A stretch of 43,644 nucleotides of DNA from Paracoccaceae bacterium (lineage in GTDB: Bacteria; Pseudomonadota; Alphaproteobacteria; Rhodobacterales; Rhodobacteraceae). The notes beneath the pieces were generated by a model, which was not told the origin of the DNA, searched no databases, and saw only the letters and a program-made list of their open reading frames with translations. The number at the start of each line of letters is the position of its first letter. Position 1 is the stretch's first letter. This document shows positions 34,743 through 43,237 of the stretch, piece after piece. The translations under genes and the position numbers were made by a program. Location: the NCBI GenBank assembly GCA_020441385.1, contig JAGRMG010000057.1, positions 1 to 43,644 of the forward strand, given 5' to 3'.

Positions 34743-34857
34743 GGCCGGAGGCGTGCGGCCCGGCCCCGCGCGACGTGCAGAGGCGCGCCGTGCGCGGCGG
34801 TCTTGCCCTTCGGGGCGGTGCCGCTTAGGTGATAGGCGGTCTTGAGAAGGAAAGCCG

Positions 34858-35145
34858 ATGCAGTCGCTGTTTCAAATCCTGATGCTGATCCTGGACGTGG
34901 TGTGGTTCTTCATCCTGGCGCATGTGATCATGAGCTGGCTCATCAGTTTCCAGGTGCTGAACGCGCGCCAGGAATTCGTCGGCCAGATCTGGTACGGGCT
35001 GAACCGCATCCTCGAACCGCTCTACCGCCCGGTGCGGCGCATCCTGCCGCCGATGGGCGGGCTGGACCTGGCGCCGCTGGTGGTGTTGCTGGGCATCTAC
35101 GCGCTGCGCATCATCCTGGTGAACAACATCGCGTTCTTCTACTGA
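34858..35145 (+). CDS. YggT-family membrane protein
   Basis: 95-aa protein with two membrane helices (residues ~5-28 and ~72-92) joined by the family segment FVGQIWYGLNRILEPLYRPVRRILPPMGGLDLAPLVVLL-like region (key residues L-x-P-h-h-x-P-h-R, P-P-x-G-x-D). The YggT family is implicated in cytokinesis or osmotic stress in some bacteria but has no firm biochemical role. ATG 34858 has GAAGGA upstream. The dispersed hairpin element copy C follows its stop. Confidence 0.85.
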   Translation: MQSLFQILMLILDVVWFFILAHVIMSWLISFQVLNARQEFVGQIWYGLNRILEPLYRPVRRILPPMGGLDLAPLVVLLGIYALRIILVNNIAFFY

Positions 35146-35166
35146 CGCTGCGCGCCTGCCCCGGCC

Positions 35167-35220
35167 GCCGGGGGTTTTCCACCCCCGAACCCCCGGAGGA
35201 TATTTTCAGCCAAGAGAAGG
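35167..35220 (+). repeat. Dispersed intergenic hairpin element, copy C
   Basis: CGGGGG (35169-35174) pairs with CCCCCG (35182-35187) around TTTTCCA, followed by AACCCCCGGAGGATATTTTC, then AGCCAAGAGAAGG. Same order as copies at 2250 and 15051. It lies 20 bases after yggT, so may terminate it. Confidence 0.75.
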
Positions 35221-35242
35221 AACAGCCGTGCGAGGCCGCGCA

Positions 35243-35289
35243 TGCCGGTCTTGCCGGCACGGCGAGGGTGTGAAACCCTGCCGGCAAGA
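35243..35289 (+). promoter_or_regulatory. Two mutually exclusive hairpins upstream of recQ
   Basis: TGCCGG (35243-35248) can pair with CCGGCA (35254-35259) across TCTTG. The same right half is part of TCTTGCCGGCA (35249-35259), which pairs perfectly over 11 bp with TGCCGGCAAGA (35279-35289); inside it GGGT/ACCC forms a further stem. The two folds cannot coexist. The distal arm ends 32 bases before the recQ ATG. No gene-specific leader peptide is evident. Confidence 0.55.
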
Positions 35290-35320
35290 GCAGAGTCAGG
35301 ACCACGACAGACGAGGCAGC

Positions 35321-37420
35321 ATGTTTCCCGCAGAGTCCCTGTTGCGCGAGGTATTCGGATTCGATGCCTTCCGCCCCGGCCAGGCCGGGATCGTCGCGGC
35401 GGTGGCGGCGGGCGAGAACGTGCTGGCGATCATGCCGACGGGGGGTGGAAAATCGCTGTGTTTCCAGCTGCCCGCCCTGATGCGCGGCGGCGTGACGGTG
35501 GTGATTTCGCCGCTGATCGCGCTGATGCGCGACCAGGTGCGCGCGCTTCGGGAGGCCGGGGTGGAGGCGGGCGCGCTGACCTCGGGCAATACCGGGGAGG
35601 AAAGCGAGGCGGTCCATGCCGCGCTCGAGGCGGGGCGGCTGAAACTTCTCTACATGGCGCCCGAACGGCTGGCCTCGGGCGGGGCGGTGGCGATGCTGCG
35701 GCGGATCGGGGTCGGGCTGATCGCCGTGGACGAGGCCCATTGCGTCAGCCAGTGGGGCCACGATTTCCGCCCCGACTATCTGCGCATCGGCGAGTTGAGG
35801 CGCGCCCTGGGCGTGCCGCTGGCCGCCTTCACCGCCACGGCCGATGCCGAGACCCGCGAGGAGATCGTCGACAAGCTGTTCGGCGGCGGCGCGCCGCGCG
35901 TCTTCCTGCGCGGGTTCGACCGGCCCAACATCCACCTGGCCTTTGCCGTCAAGGACGGGCCGCGGCGCCAGATGCTCGATTTCGCCGGTGCCCGGCGCGG
36001 CCTTGCGGGCATCGTCTATTGCGCCACCCGCGCCAAGACCGAGACGCTGGGGCGCGCGCTGCGCGAGGACGGACACGCCGCCTGCCACTATCACGGCGCC
36101 ATGGAGGCCGGCGCGCGGCGCGACGTCGAGGCGCGGTTCGCGCGCGAGGACGGGCTGATCGTGGTCGCGACGGTGGCTTTCGGCATGGGCATCGACAAGC
36201 CCGACATCCGCTGGGTCGCGCATGCCGACCTGCCCAAGAGCATCGAGAGCTATTATCAGGAGATCGGGCGGGCCGGGCGCGACGGCGCCCCGGCCGAGGC
36301 GCTGACGCTGTTCGGCCCCGAGGACATCCGCCTGCGCCGGAGCCAGATCGACGAGGGGCTGGCCCCGCCCGAACGCCGCGCCGCCGATCACGGGCGGCTG
36401 AACGCGCTGCTGGGCCTGGCCGAGGCGCTGGGTTGCCGCCGCCAGGCGCTGCTGGCCTATTTCGGCGAATCCGCCCCGCCCTGCGGCCATTGCGACCTGT
36501 GCGACAGCCCGGCCGAGCGGTTCGACGCCACCGACGCGGTGCGCAAGGCGTTGTCGGCGGCGCTGCGCACCGGCGAACGCTTTGGCGCGGGCCATCTGAT
36601 CGACATCCTGACCGGCACCGCGACCGACAAGGTGCGCGCCCGCGGCCATGACGAATTGCCGACCTTCGGGGTCGGGGGCGAATTCGACCGCCGCCAGTGG
36701 CAGGCGGTGTTCCGCCAGATGATGGGGCGCGATCTGATGCGCCCCGACCCGGACCGTCACGGCGCGCTGCGCATGACCGATGCGGCCCGTCCGATCCTGC
36801 GCGGCGAGGCCGCAATCGAGCTGCGCCGCGACAGCATCCGCAAGGCCGACCGCCGCCCGGCGGTCAGGGCGCTGGTGTCGGAGGACGATGCGCCGCTGTT
36901 GTCGGCGCTGAAGGCGAGGCGGCGGGCGCTGGCCGAGGCGGCGCGGGTGCCGGCCTATGTGATCTTTGCCGACCGCACCCTGATCGAGATGGCCGAGACC
37001 CGTCCGGGCACGCTGGACGCCATGGCGCGCATCAACGGCGTCGGCGCCAAGAAGCTCGAACGCTATGGTGCGCTGTTTCTCGAGGTGATCGCCGGCGCCG
37101 TCGAACCGGTGCATCCGGCCCGGCGCAAGCTGGCCGGGCGCGACGCCGGGCTGTTGTATGACCGGCTGCTCGAGGCGCAGGCGGGGCTGGTGCGGGGCGC
37201 GGATGGCGGCGGCAAGCCGTTGTCGTGCTCGGCGTCGCAACTGGCCCGGGTGGCGCAGCTGCGCCCGGGCGATGCGCGCGGTCTGGAACGGCTGCTGGGG
37301 GATCGCCGCGCCGAACGCTTCGGCGCGGCGTTTCTGGAGGTGCTGCGCGGGGCGGATCAGGGCGGCCCCGGCATCGCGCCCACGGCCGGTATCGCGCCCG
37401 CGAAACGCATGCGGCGATGA
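35321..37420 (+). CDS. recQ: ATP-dependent DNA helicase RecQ
   Basis: 699-aa 3'-5' superfamily 2 helicase for recombination and fork repair. Walker A is MPTGGGKS (38-45), Walker B DEAH (137-140), followed by the RecQ loop QWGHDFRPDYLRIG; the second RecA domain has GIVYCATRAKTE and QEIGRAGRDG. The zinc-binding region includes CRRQALLAYFGESAPPCGHC and DLC. A winged-helix RQC domain follows, then HRDC (~ residues 525-600) with TLDAMARINGVGAKKLERYG, and a second, weaker HRDC-like block near the C-terminus (LARVAQLRPGDARGLERLL). ATG 35321; longer in-frame starts lie in the hairpin leader. Confidence 0.95.
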   Translation: MFPAESLLREVFGFDAFRPGQAGIVAAVAAGENVLAIMPTGGGKSLCFQLPALMRGGVTVVISPLIALMRDQVRALREAGVEAGALTSGNTGEESEAVHAALEAGRLKLLYMAPERLASGGAVAMLRRIGVGLIAVDEAHCVSQWGHDFRPDYLRIGELRRALGVPLAAFTATADAETREEIVDKLFGGGAPRVFLRGFDRPNIHLAFAVKDGPRRQMLDFAGARRGLAGIVYCATRAKTETLGRALREDGHAACHYHGAMEAGARRDVEARFAREDGLIVVATVAFGMGIDKPDIRWVAHADLPKSIESYYQEIGRAGRDGAPAEALTLFGPEDIRLRRSQIDEGLAPPERRAADHGRLNALLGLAEALGCRRQALLAYFGESAPPCGHCDLCDSPAERFDATDAVRKALSAALRTGERFGAGHLIDILTGTATDKVRARGHDELPTFGVGGEFDRRQWQAVFRQMMGRDLMRPDPDRHGALRMTDAARPILRGEAAIELRRDSIRKADRRPAVRALVSEDDAPLLSALKARRRALAEAARVPAYVIFADRTLIEMAETRPGTLDAMARINGVGAKKLERYGALFLEVIAGAVEPVHPARRKLAGRDAGLLYDRLLEAQAGLVRGADGGGKPLSCSASQLARVAQLRPGDARGLERLLGDRRAERFGAAFLEVLRGADQGGPGIAPTAGIAPAKRMRR

Positions 37421-37520
37421 AAAACCGCCGGGCCGGATGCGGCGGGCTATTGCCTTTGCGCCGTTCGGTCCGGCAGGATGCCGGCAAGGGCGCAACGGGG
37501 CAGGACAGGGGCTGGCGGAC

Positions 37521-38762
37521 ATGACCCGCAGGGTTGCCATCATCGGTGCCGGCATCGTCGGCGTAGCCACGGCGATCTGGCTGCAACGCGACGGTCACGA
37601 TGTCGTTCTGATCGACCGCGCCGGTCCGGCCGAGGGCGCCAGTTACGGCAATGGCGGGGTGCTGGCGGCGGCCTCGGTGGTGCCGGTCACGGTGCCGGGG
37701 CTGTTCTGGAAGGCGCCGAAAATGCTGCTGTCGCGCGATCAGCCGCTGTTCCTGAAATGGCGGTATCTGCCGCGGCTGGCGCCCTGGCTGGTGCGCTATC
37801 TCGCCCATGCCAATGCCGCCGACGCCACCCGCATCGCCGCCGCCCTGGCCCCGATCCTCGCCGACAGCCTGGCCGATCATCAGGCGCTGGCCGACGGGAC
37901 GGGGGCCGAGAAGTGGATCGTGCCGTCGGACTATGTGTTCGTCTACGACGATCGCGCCCATTACGAGGGCGACGCCTTCGGCTGGGGGTTGCGGCGCGCC
38001 AACGGCTTTGCCTGGGACGAGCTGGAGGGCGAGGCGTTTCACGCCTACGACCCGGCCTTCGCCCGCGAACTGGGCTTTGCCGCGCGGCTGGGCGGTCACG
38101 GCCATATCAGCGATCCGGGGCAGTATGTGCGCGATCTGGCGCGCCATGTGGAACGCGGCGGCGGCCGTATCGTGATAGCCGCGGCCGAGGATATCGTGCG
38201 CGAGAACGGCCGCGTTTGCGGGGTGCGCGCGGGCGGGCAGACCATTGCCTGCGACGCGGCGGTGATGGCCGCCGGCGCCTGGTCGGGGCCGCTGATGGGC
38301 AGGCTGGGCCTGAAGGTGCCGCTGGAGAGCGAGCGCGGCTATCACGTCGAGCTGTGGGAGCCGACGGTGATGCCGCGTTCCCCGGTGATGGTGGTGTCGG
38401 GCAAGTTCGTCGTCACGCCGATGGACGGGCGCTTGCGGCTGGCCGGCGTGGTCGAATTCGGCGGACTGGAGGCCGAAGCCTCGCGCGCGCCGTTCGAATT
38501 GCTGAAACGCGGCATCGCGCGGGCGCTGCCGGGGCTGGGCTGGCGCCATGCGACCGAGTGGATGGGCCATCGCCCGGCGCCGTCGGATTCGATTCCGGTG
38601 ATCGGCGAGATCCCCGGGCTGGCCGGGGCCTATGCCGGGTTCGGGCATCATCATGTGGGGCTGACCGGCGGGCCCAGGACCGGACGGTTGCTGGCGCAGC
38701 TGATCTCGGGGCGCAAACCAAATGTTGACCTGGGCGCCTATTCGCCGGCACGGTTCACCTGA
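37521..38762 (+). CDS. DadA-type FAD-dependent amino-acid dehydrogenase
   Basis: 413-aa flavoprotein of the DAO/DadA family. The N-terminal FAD motif is AIIGAGIVGVATAIWLQRDG (residues 6-25), then the family strand GPAEGASYGNGGVLA; the C-terminal FAD segment is GFGHHHVGLTGGPRTGRLLAQL. It oxidises a D-amino acid (or a related substrate such as a proline derivative) to the 2-oxo acid and passes electrons to the respiratory chain. The TRAP operon starts 84 bases later on the same strand, so the transporter probably supplies its substrate. ATG 37521; DadA-like enzymes with WKAPKMLLSRDQPLFLKW in this place belong to the broad DadA group. Confidence 0.85.
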   Translation: MTRRVAIIGAGIVGVATAIWLQRDGHDVVLIDRAGPAEGASYGNGGVLAAASVVPVTVPGLFWKAPKMLLSRDQPLFLKWRYLPRLAPWLVRYLAHANAADATRIAAALAPILADSLADHQALADGTGAEKWIVPSDYVFVYDDRAHYEGDAFGWGLRRANGFAWDELEGEAFHAYDPAFARELGFAARLGGHGHISDPGQYVRDLARHVERGGGRIVIAAAEDIVRENGRVCGVRAGGQTIACDAAVMAAGAWSGPLMGRLGLKVPLESERGYHVELWEPTVMPRSPVMVVSGKFVVTPMDGRLRLAGVVEFGGLEAEASRAPFELLKRGIARALPGLGWRHATEWMGHRPAPSDSIPVIGEIPGLAGAYAGFGHHHVGLTGGPRTGRLLAQLISGRKPNVDLGAYSPARFT

Positions 38763-38804
38763 AGCGCGGCGAACAGACCGCGCCGGTCGACGATCAACGG
38801 CGAC

Positions 38805-38829
38805 AACGAACGAAGAAAACGAACGAAGA
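38805..38829 (+). repeat. 12-bp direct repeat in front of dctP
   Basis: AACGAACGAAGA at 38805-38816 and again at 38818-38829, one base apart, ending 16 bases before the dctP ATG and next to the AAAGGGAGAAAG ribosome site. Confidence 0.8.
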
Positions 38830-38845
38830 CAAAGGGAGAAAGACA

Positions 38846-39820
38846 ATGAGGACACTGACGCATCTGATGGCCGCCACGGCGCTGGGCGCGACTGCCGCCC
38901 TGCCCGCGATGGCCGACAAGTGGGATATGCCGCTGGCCTATGCCGCATCCAACTTCCATTCCGAAAACGCCGCGGAATTCGCCAAATGCGTGACCGACGG
39001 CACCGGCGGCAATCTCGAGATCGTCACCCATCCGTCGGGGTCGCTGTTTGCGGGCAACGAGATCAAGCGCGCGGTGCAGACCGGCCAGGCCAATATCGGC
39101 GAACGCCTGCTGTCGGCGCACCAGAACGAGAAACCGATCTACGGCGTCGATTCGATTCCGTTCCTGGTCTCGTCCTTCGACGAACACGAAAAGCTGTGGT
39201 CGATCGCCGAGCCGGCGGTCGCCAGGGCGCTGGCGGACGACAACCTTCATTACCTCTATTCGGTGCCGTGGCCGCCGCAGGGGCTTTATGTCAACAAGCC
39301 GGTCGAATCGGTGGCGGATCTGAAGGGGGTCAAGTTCCGTTCGTATTCGACGGCGACGGCGCGCATGGCGGAACTGACGGGCATGCTGCCGGTGCAGGTC
39401 GAGGCGGCGGAACTTTCCCAGGCGCTGGCCACCGGCGTCGCAGAAAGCTTCATTTCCTCGGGCGCGACCGGCTATGACCGCAAGGTGTGGGAACAGCTGA
39501 GCCATTTCTACGAGGTCGACGCCTGGCTGCCGCGCAACGCGGTGTTCGTCAACCAGGACGCCTGGAACGGCCTGGACGACGCGACCAGGACGGTGGTCGA
39601 GGGCTGCGCCGAGGAGGCCCAGGCCAGAGGTCTGCAAATGTCCAAGGACTATACCGACTTCACGCTGAACGGCCTGAAGGAGGGCGGCATGAAGGTCGGC
39701 CGCGCCGGTGAGGCCCTGATGAAGGAACTCAAGGCGATCGGGGCGACCATGACCGACGAGTGGCTGGAAAAGGCCGGCGACGAGGGCCGCGCCATCGTCG
39801 AGAAATACAAGAGCATGTGA
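38846..39820 (+). CDS. TRAP transporter substrate-binding protein (DctP family)
   Basis: 324-aa periplasmic binding protein with a signal peptide (residues 1-23, ending PAMAD). The DctP fold shows the ligand-carboxylate Arg in GVKFRSYSTATARM (Arg165) and the usual LHYLYSVPWPPQGLYVNKPV hinge strand. TRAP systems import organic acids by the membrane ion gradient. ATG 38846 has GGGAGAAAG upstream. It is followed by small and large permease genes, with 63 bases to dctQ. Confidence 0.92.
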   Translation: MRTLTHLMAATALGATAALPAMADKWDMPLAYAASNFHSENAAEFAKCVTDGTGGNLEIVTHPSGSLFAGNEIKRAVQTGQANIGERLLSAHQNEKPIYGVDSIPFLVSSFDEHEKLWSIAEPAVARALADDNLHYLYSVPWPPQGLYVNKPVESVADLKGVKFRSYSTATARMAELTGMLPVQVEAAELSQALATGVAESFISSGATGYDRKVWEQLSHFYEVDAWLPRNAVFVNQDAWNGLDDATRTVVEGCAEEAQARGLQMSKDYTDFTLNGLKEGGMKVGRAGEALMKELKAIGATMTDEWLEKAGDEGRAIVEKYKSM

Positions 39821-39883
39821 TGCGAGACCGGGCCGGAGAGCGTGCTTTCCGGCCCGATATTTTCCCGCGAGAGGGGGCATGAC

Positions 39884-40414
39884 ATGGCGGCTGCGCGCAC
39901 GCTGCGGCGGTTTCTCGATTTTCTCTACCGGCTGGGCGGTGTGATCGCGGCGTTGTTTCTGGTCGCGATTCTCGTGCTGATCGTGTTGCAGATGCTGGCG
40001 CGCTGGACCGGCCAGGTGTTTCCCGGCGCCACCGATTACGCCGGTTACTGCATGGCCGGCGCCTCGTTCTTCGCCTTCGCCTATGCGCTGAATCACGGCG
40101 CGCATATCCGGGTGTCGCTGATGCTGACCGCGCTGGGCGAACGGCGCTGGTGGGGCGAATTGTGGTGTTTCCTGATCGGGACCGCCATCACCACATGGCT
40201 GGCCTGGTTCGCGCTCAGGGGAACCTGGATGTCCTGGCGCTGGAAGGAACTCAGCCAGGGTTTGGACGCGACACCGATGTGGATCCCGCAGCTGTCGATG
40301 TCGGCGGGCACCGTGCTGCTGGCAATCGCGTTCTGGGATCATCTGGTGCGGCTGGTATTCCTGGGCGGGCACGGCATCCGCGCCGATATCGTCGAACAGA
40401 GCCATGCGGAGTAG
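39884..40414 (+). CDS. TRAP transporter small permease (DctQ family)
   Basis: 176-aa membrane protein with four helices and the DctQ pattern in the second half of helix 1 to loop (LIVLQMLARWTGQVFPGATDYAGYCMAGASFFAFAYALNHGAHIRV). ATG 39884 has GAGAGGGGG upstream; four in-frame codons further up are not used. It partners dctM and the periplasmic binding protein. The SnoaL-like gene starts three bases after its stop. Confidence 0.9.
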   Translation: MAAARTLRRFLDFLYRLGGVIAALFLVAILVLIVLQMLARWTGQVFPGATDYAGYCMAGASFFAFAYALNHGAHIRVSLMLTALGERRWWGELWCFLIGTAITTWLAWFALRGTWMSWRWKELSQGLDATPMWIPQLSMSAGTVLLAIAFWDHLVRLVFLGGHGIRADIVEQSHAE

Positions 40415-40417
40415 CAG

Positions 40418-40849
40418 ATGAGCGAGCCCGACAGCATCCGCAAACGCCGCCTGCGCGAATTCCTCGACCGCGTCTGGTCGGCCGGCGAGGGCGATGCGGC
40501 CGACGAGTACCTGGCCGAGAGCTATACCATCCACAACGATCCCGGCGACCCATGGGAGGGCCGCACGCTGAGCCGCGAGGGGTTCAGGGAACGGCTGACG
40601 GCCTCGCGCGCCGCCGCCCCGGATCAGAAGTTCGACCCGGTCCGCATGGTCGAGAGCGGCGACACGATCGCCGTCGCCTGGCGCTGGAGCGGCACCCATA
40701 CCGGCCCCGCCCCCGGCCTGCCGCCGCCCACCGGGCGGGCGCTGGCGATGACCGGCGCGACCTTCTATTTCTTCGATGGCGACGATCGCCTGACCGGGCA
40801 CTGGCAGATCGCCGACCGGCTCGGCATCTACCGCCAGATCACGGGCTGA
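40418..40849 (+). CDS. SnoaL-like / ester-cyclase-type polyketide-cyclase-fold protein
   Basis: 143-aa NTF2-fold protein. N-terminal helices (RKRRLREFLDRVWSAGEGDA) precede the conserved Y-x-I-H-N (SYTIHNDPGDPWEG) and the second half strand HWQIADRLGIYRQIT; length and order fit SnoaL/ester cyclase proteins. The family contains cyclases, hydrolases and non-enzymatic binders. It is inserted between the two permease genes of a TRAP operon with spacings of 3 and 5 bases, so its product should act on, or sense, the transported compound. Confidence 0.8.
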   Translation: MSEPDSIRKRRLREFLDRVWSAGEGDAADEYLAESYTIHNDPGDPWEGRTLSREGFRERLTASRAAAPDQKFDPVRMVESGDTIAVAWRWSGTHTGPAPGLPPPTGRALAMTGATFYFFDGDDRLTGHWQIADRLGIYRQITG

Positions 40850-40854
40850 GGGCG

Positions 40855-42168
40855 ATGGAACAACTCCTTCCCATCGGCATCTTCCTGTTCGTGCTGTTCC
40901 TGCTGCTGGGTTCGGGCGTCTGGGTCGGGCTGGCGCTGATGGGGGTGGCCTGGGTGGGCATGGAACTGTTCACGTCGCGCCCGGCGGGGGATGCGATGAT
41001 CACCAAGGTCTGGTCGTCGTCCTCGTCCTGGACGCTGACGGCGCTGCCGCTGTTCATCTGGATGGGCGAGATCCTGTACCGGACGCGATTGTCCGAGGAC
41101 ATGTTCCGCGGCCTGTCGCCCTGGATGGCGCGGCTGCCCGGCGGGCTGGTGCATACCAATATCGTCGGCTGCGCGGTGTTCGCGGCGGTGTCGGGGTCGT
41201 CGGCGGCCACCCTGACCACGGTCGGCAAGATGTCGATTCCCGAACTGCGCCGGCGCAACTATCCCGAACATATGGTGATCGGCACGCTGGCGGGGGCGGC
41301 GACGCTGGGGCTGATGATCCCGCCGTCGCTGACGCTGATCGTCTATGGCGTGACGATCAACGAATCGATCACCAAGCTGTTCATGGCGGGCGTCTTTCCC
41401 GGCCTCGTGCTGGCGGGCATGTTCATGGCCTATGTCGGCATCGTTTCGGCACTGTCCAGGGATTTCAACCCGACGCCCGAGCCGCGGATGAGCGTTGCGC
41501 AAAAGCTGAAGAACTCGCGGTTCCTGCTGCCGGTGATCTGTCTGATCCTGGTCGTGATCGGGTCGATGTATCTGGGCTGGGCCACGGCGACCGAGGCGGC
41601 CGCCTTCGGCGTCATCGGCGGGCTGGTGCTGGCCGCCGGCCAGGGCTCGCTGAGCTGGGCGACCTTCAGCGACAGCCTGATGGGTGCGGTGCGCACCAGC
41701 GCTATGATCGCGCTGATCCTGGCCGGGGCGGCGTTCCTGTCGCTGTCCATGGGCTTTACCGGCCTGCCGCGCGGGCTGGCCGACCTGATCGCCGGATTCG
41801 AGCTCAGCCGGTTCGAACTGCTGATGGCGCTGCTGGTGTTCTACATCGTGCTGGGCATGTTCCTGGACGGCATCTCGTCGGTGGTGCTGACCATGGCGGT
41901 GGTCGAGCCGATGATCCGGCAGGCCGGCATCGACATCATCTGGTTCGGCATCTTCATCGTCGTGGTGGTGGAAATGGCGCAGATCACGCCGCCGATCGGG
42001 TTCAACCTGTTCGTGTTGCAGGGCATGACGGGGCACGAGATGACGTTCATCGCGCGGGCCGCGATCCCGATGTTCCTGATCATGGTGGCGATGGTCTTCG
42101 TGCTGATCTTCTTTCCCGACCTCGCCACCTGGCTGCCCGACAATATCCGTCAGCGGCCGGGGGGATGA
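40855..42168 (+). CDS. TRAP transporter large permease (DctM family)
   Basis: 437-aa protein with about 12-13 helices and the typical TRAP core: VSGSSAATLTTVGKMSIPEL (substrate/ion site helix hairpin), GTLAGAATLGLMIPPSLTLI and the mirrored FLDGISSVVLTMAVVEP and MAQITPPIGFNLFVLQGM repeats. DctM carries out the ion-coupled transport step. ATG 40855 is five bases after the SnoaL stop. The operon ends with the palindrome at 42188. Confidence 0.93.
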   Translation: MEQLLPIGIFLFVLFLLLGSGVWVGLALMGVAWVGMELFTSRPAGDAMITKVWSSSSSWTLTALPLFIWMGEILYRTRLSEDMFRGLSPWMARLPGGLVHTNIVGCAVFAAVSGSSAATLTTVGKMSIPELRRRNYPEHMVIGTLAGAATLGLMIPPSLTLIVYGVTINESITKLFMAGVFPGLVLAGMFMAYVGIVSALSRDFNPTPEPRMSVAQKLKNSRFLLPVICLILVVIGSMYLGWATATEAAAFGVIGGLVLAAGQGSLSWATFSDSLMGAVRTSAMIALILAGAAFLSLSMGFTGLPRGLADLIAGFELSRFELLMALLVFYIVLGMFLDGISSVVLTMAVVEPMIRQAGIDIIWFGIFIVVVVEMAQITPPIGFNLFVLQGMTGHEMTFIARAAIPMFLIMVAMVFVLIFFPDLATWLPDNIRQRPGG

Positions 42169-42187
42169 CCGCCGCGTCGCGCACCTC

Positions 42188-42312
42188 AAGCCGCTTCGAA
42201 GCGGCTTTGCCGGGCGCACCCGCAGCGTCGGCGCCACGACGTCCGCGCCCGCCCCGGCGCGGCTGCGCCGGCGCTGGCGGCAGGGCGCCGCAAGCCGTTT
42301 CGAAACGGCTTG
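42188..42312. repeat. Pair of near-identical long palindromes
   Basis: AAGCCGCTTCGAAGCGGCTT (42188-42207) and a 22-base perfect palindrome at 42291-42312 whose inner 20 bases differ only in the C/T and A/G next to the central TTCGAA. Each could form a 9-10-bp stem without loop (needs a small turn). The first follows dctM by 20 bases, the second precedes the next gene by 10. Confidence 0.75.
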
Positions 42313-42322
42313 CCCGCCGCCG

Positions 42323-43237
42323 ATGCTGATCCTTGCCGCCCGTCACGCGCGGGCCTGCCTGGTGGTCGGCCTGCTGGCCGGGCTGCTGCTGCCCGGGCTG
42401 GCCGCCTGGCTCAGGCCGTATCTGCCGCAGATGGTCGCGGCCTTGCTGTTCCTGACCGCCCTGCGCATCGGCCCGCGCGAGGCGGTGCACAGTCTGCACG
42501 CGCTGGGGCGCACCGCGCTGGCGGTGCTGGTGCTGCAACTGGCGCTGCCGCTCGCCCTCGTGGCGCTGCTGGTGCTGGCCGGGCTGTCGCTTGGGCCGCT
42601 GGCGGCGGCGATGGTGCTGGTCCTGTCGGCGCCCTCGATCAGCGGAGCGCCGAACTTCACCCTGATGACGGGCCACGACCCGGCCCCGGCGCTGCGGCTG
42701 CTGGTGCTGGGCACCGCGCTGGTGCCGCTGACCGCGCTGCCGGTGTTCTGGGCGCTGCCGGTTCTTGGCGATCCGGCCGCGGTGCTGGGCGCCGCGGGCC
42801 GGCTGATGGCGGTGATCTTCGGCGCCACCGGCCTGGCCTTCGCGCTGCGCCTCGTTTTGGCGCCGCGGCTGCGGCCGCAGGTCGTGACCGCGCTCGACGG
42901 GGCGACCGCCATCGCCCTTGCGGTGGTGGTGGTGGCGCTGATGTCGGCGCTCGCCCCGGCGCTGGCGCGTGATCCGCTGGCCGTGCTGGGCTGGCTGGCC
43001 GCCGCATTCGCGGTCAATTTCGGCTTCCAGCTTGCCGCCTTCGCACTGATCCGGCAGCGCAGCGCCGATGCGGTGGCGCTGTCGATCATCGCCGGAAACC
43101 GCAATATCGCGCTGTTCCTGGTGGCGCTGCCGCAAGCGACCACCGACCCGCTGTTGATCTTCATCGGCTGCTATCAGATACCCATGTATCTGACGCCCGT
43201 CTTGCTTGGGAGGTTCTATGGCGCCGCCCCCGCCTGA
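42323..43237 (+). CDS. BASS (bile acid:sodium symporter)-like transporter
   Basis: 304-aa integral membrane protein with about ten hydrophobic segments (LVVGLLAGLLLPGLAAWL, AVLVLQLALPLALVALLV, VVTALDGATAIALAVVVVA and others) and a mid-protein SAPSISGAPNFTLM loop like the unwound helix crossings of BASS/ASBT proteins. The Na+-coupled uptake of organic anions is the family role. ATG 42323 has a poor Shine-Dalgarno. Its end overlaps pxpB by 20 bases, so substrate may be 5-oxoproline-like. Confidence 0.6.
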   Translation: MLILAARHARACLVVGLLAGLLLPGLAAWLRPYLPQMVAALLFLTALRIGPREAVHSLHALGRTALAVLVLQLALPLALVALLVLAGLSLGPLAAAMVLVLSAPSISGAPNFTLMTGHDPAPALRLLVLGTALVPLTALPVFWALPVLGDPAAVLGAAGRLMAVIFGATGLAFALRLVLAPRLRPQVVTALDGATAIALAVVVVALMSALAPALARDPLAVLGWLAAAFAVNFGFQLAAFALIRQRSADAVALSIIAGNRNIALFLVALPQATTDPLLIFIGCYQIPMYLTPVLLGRFYGAAPA

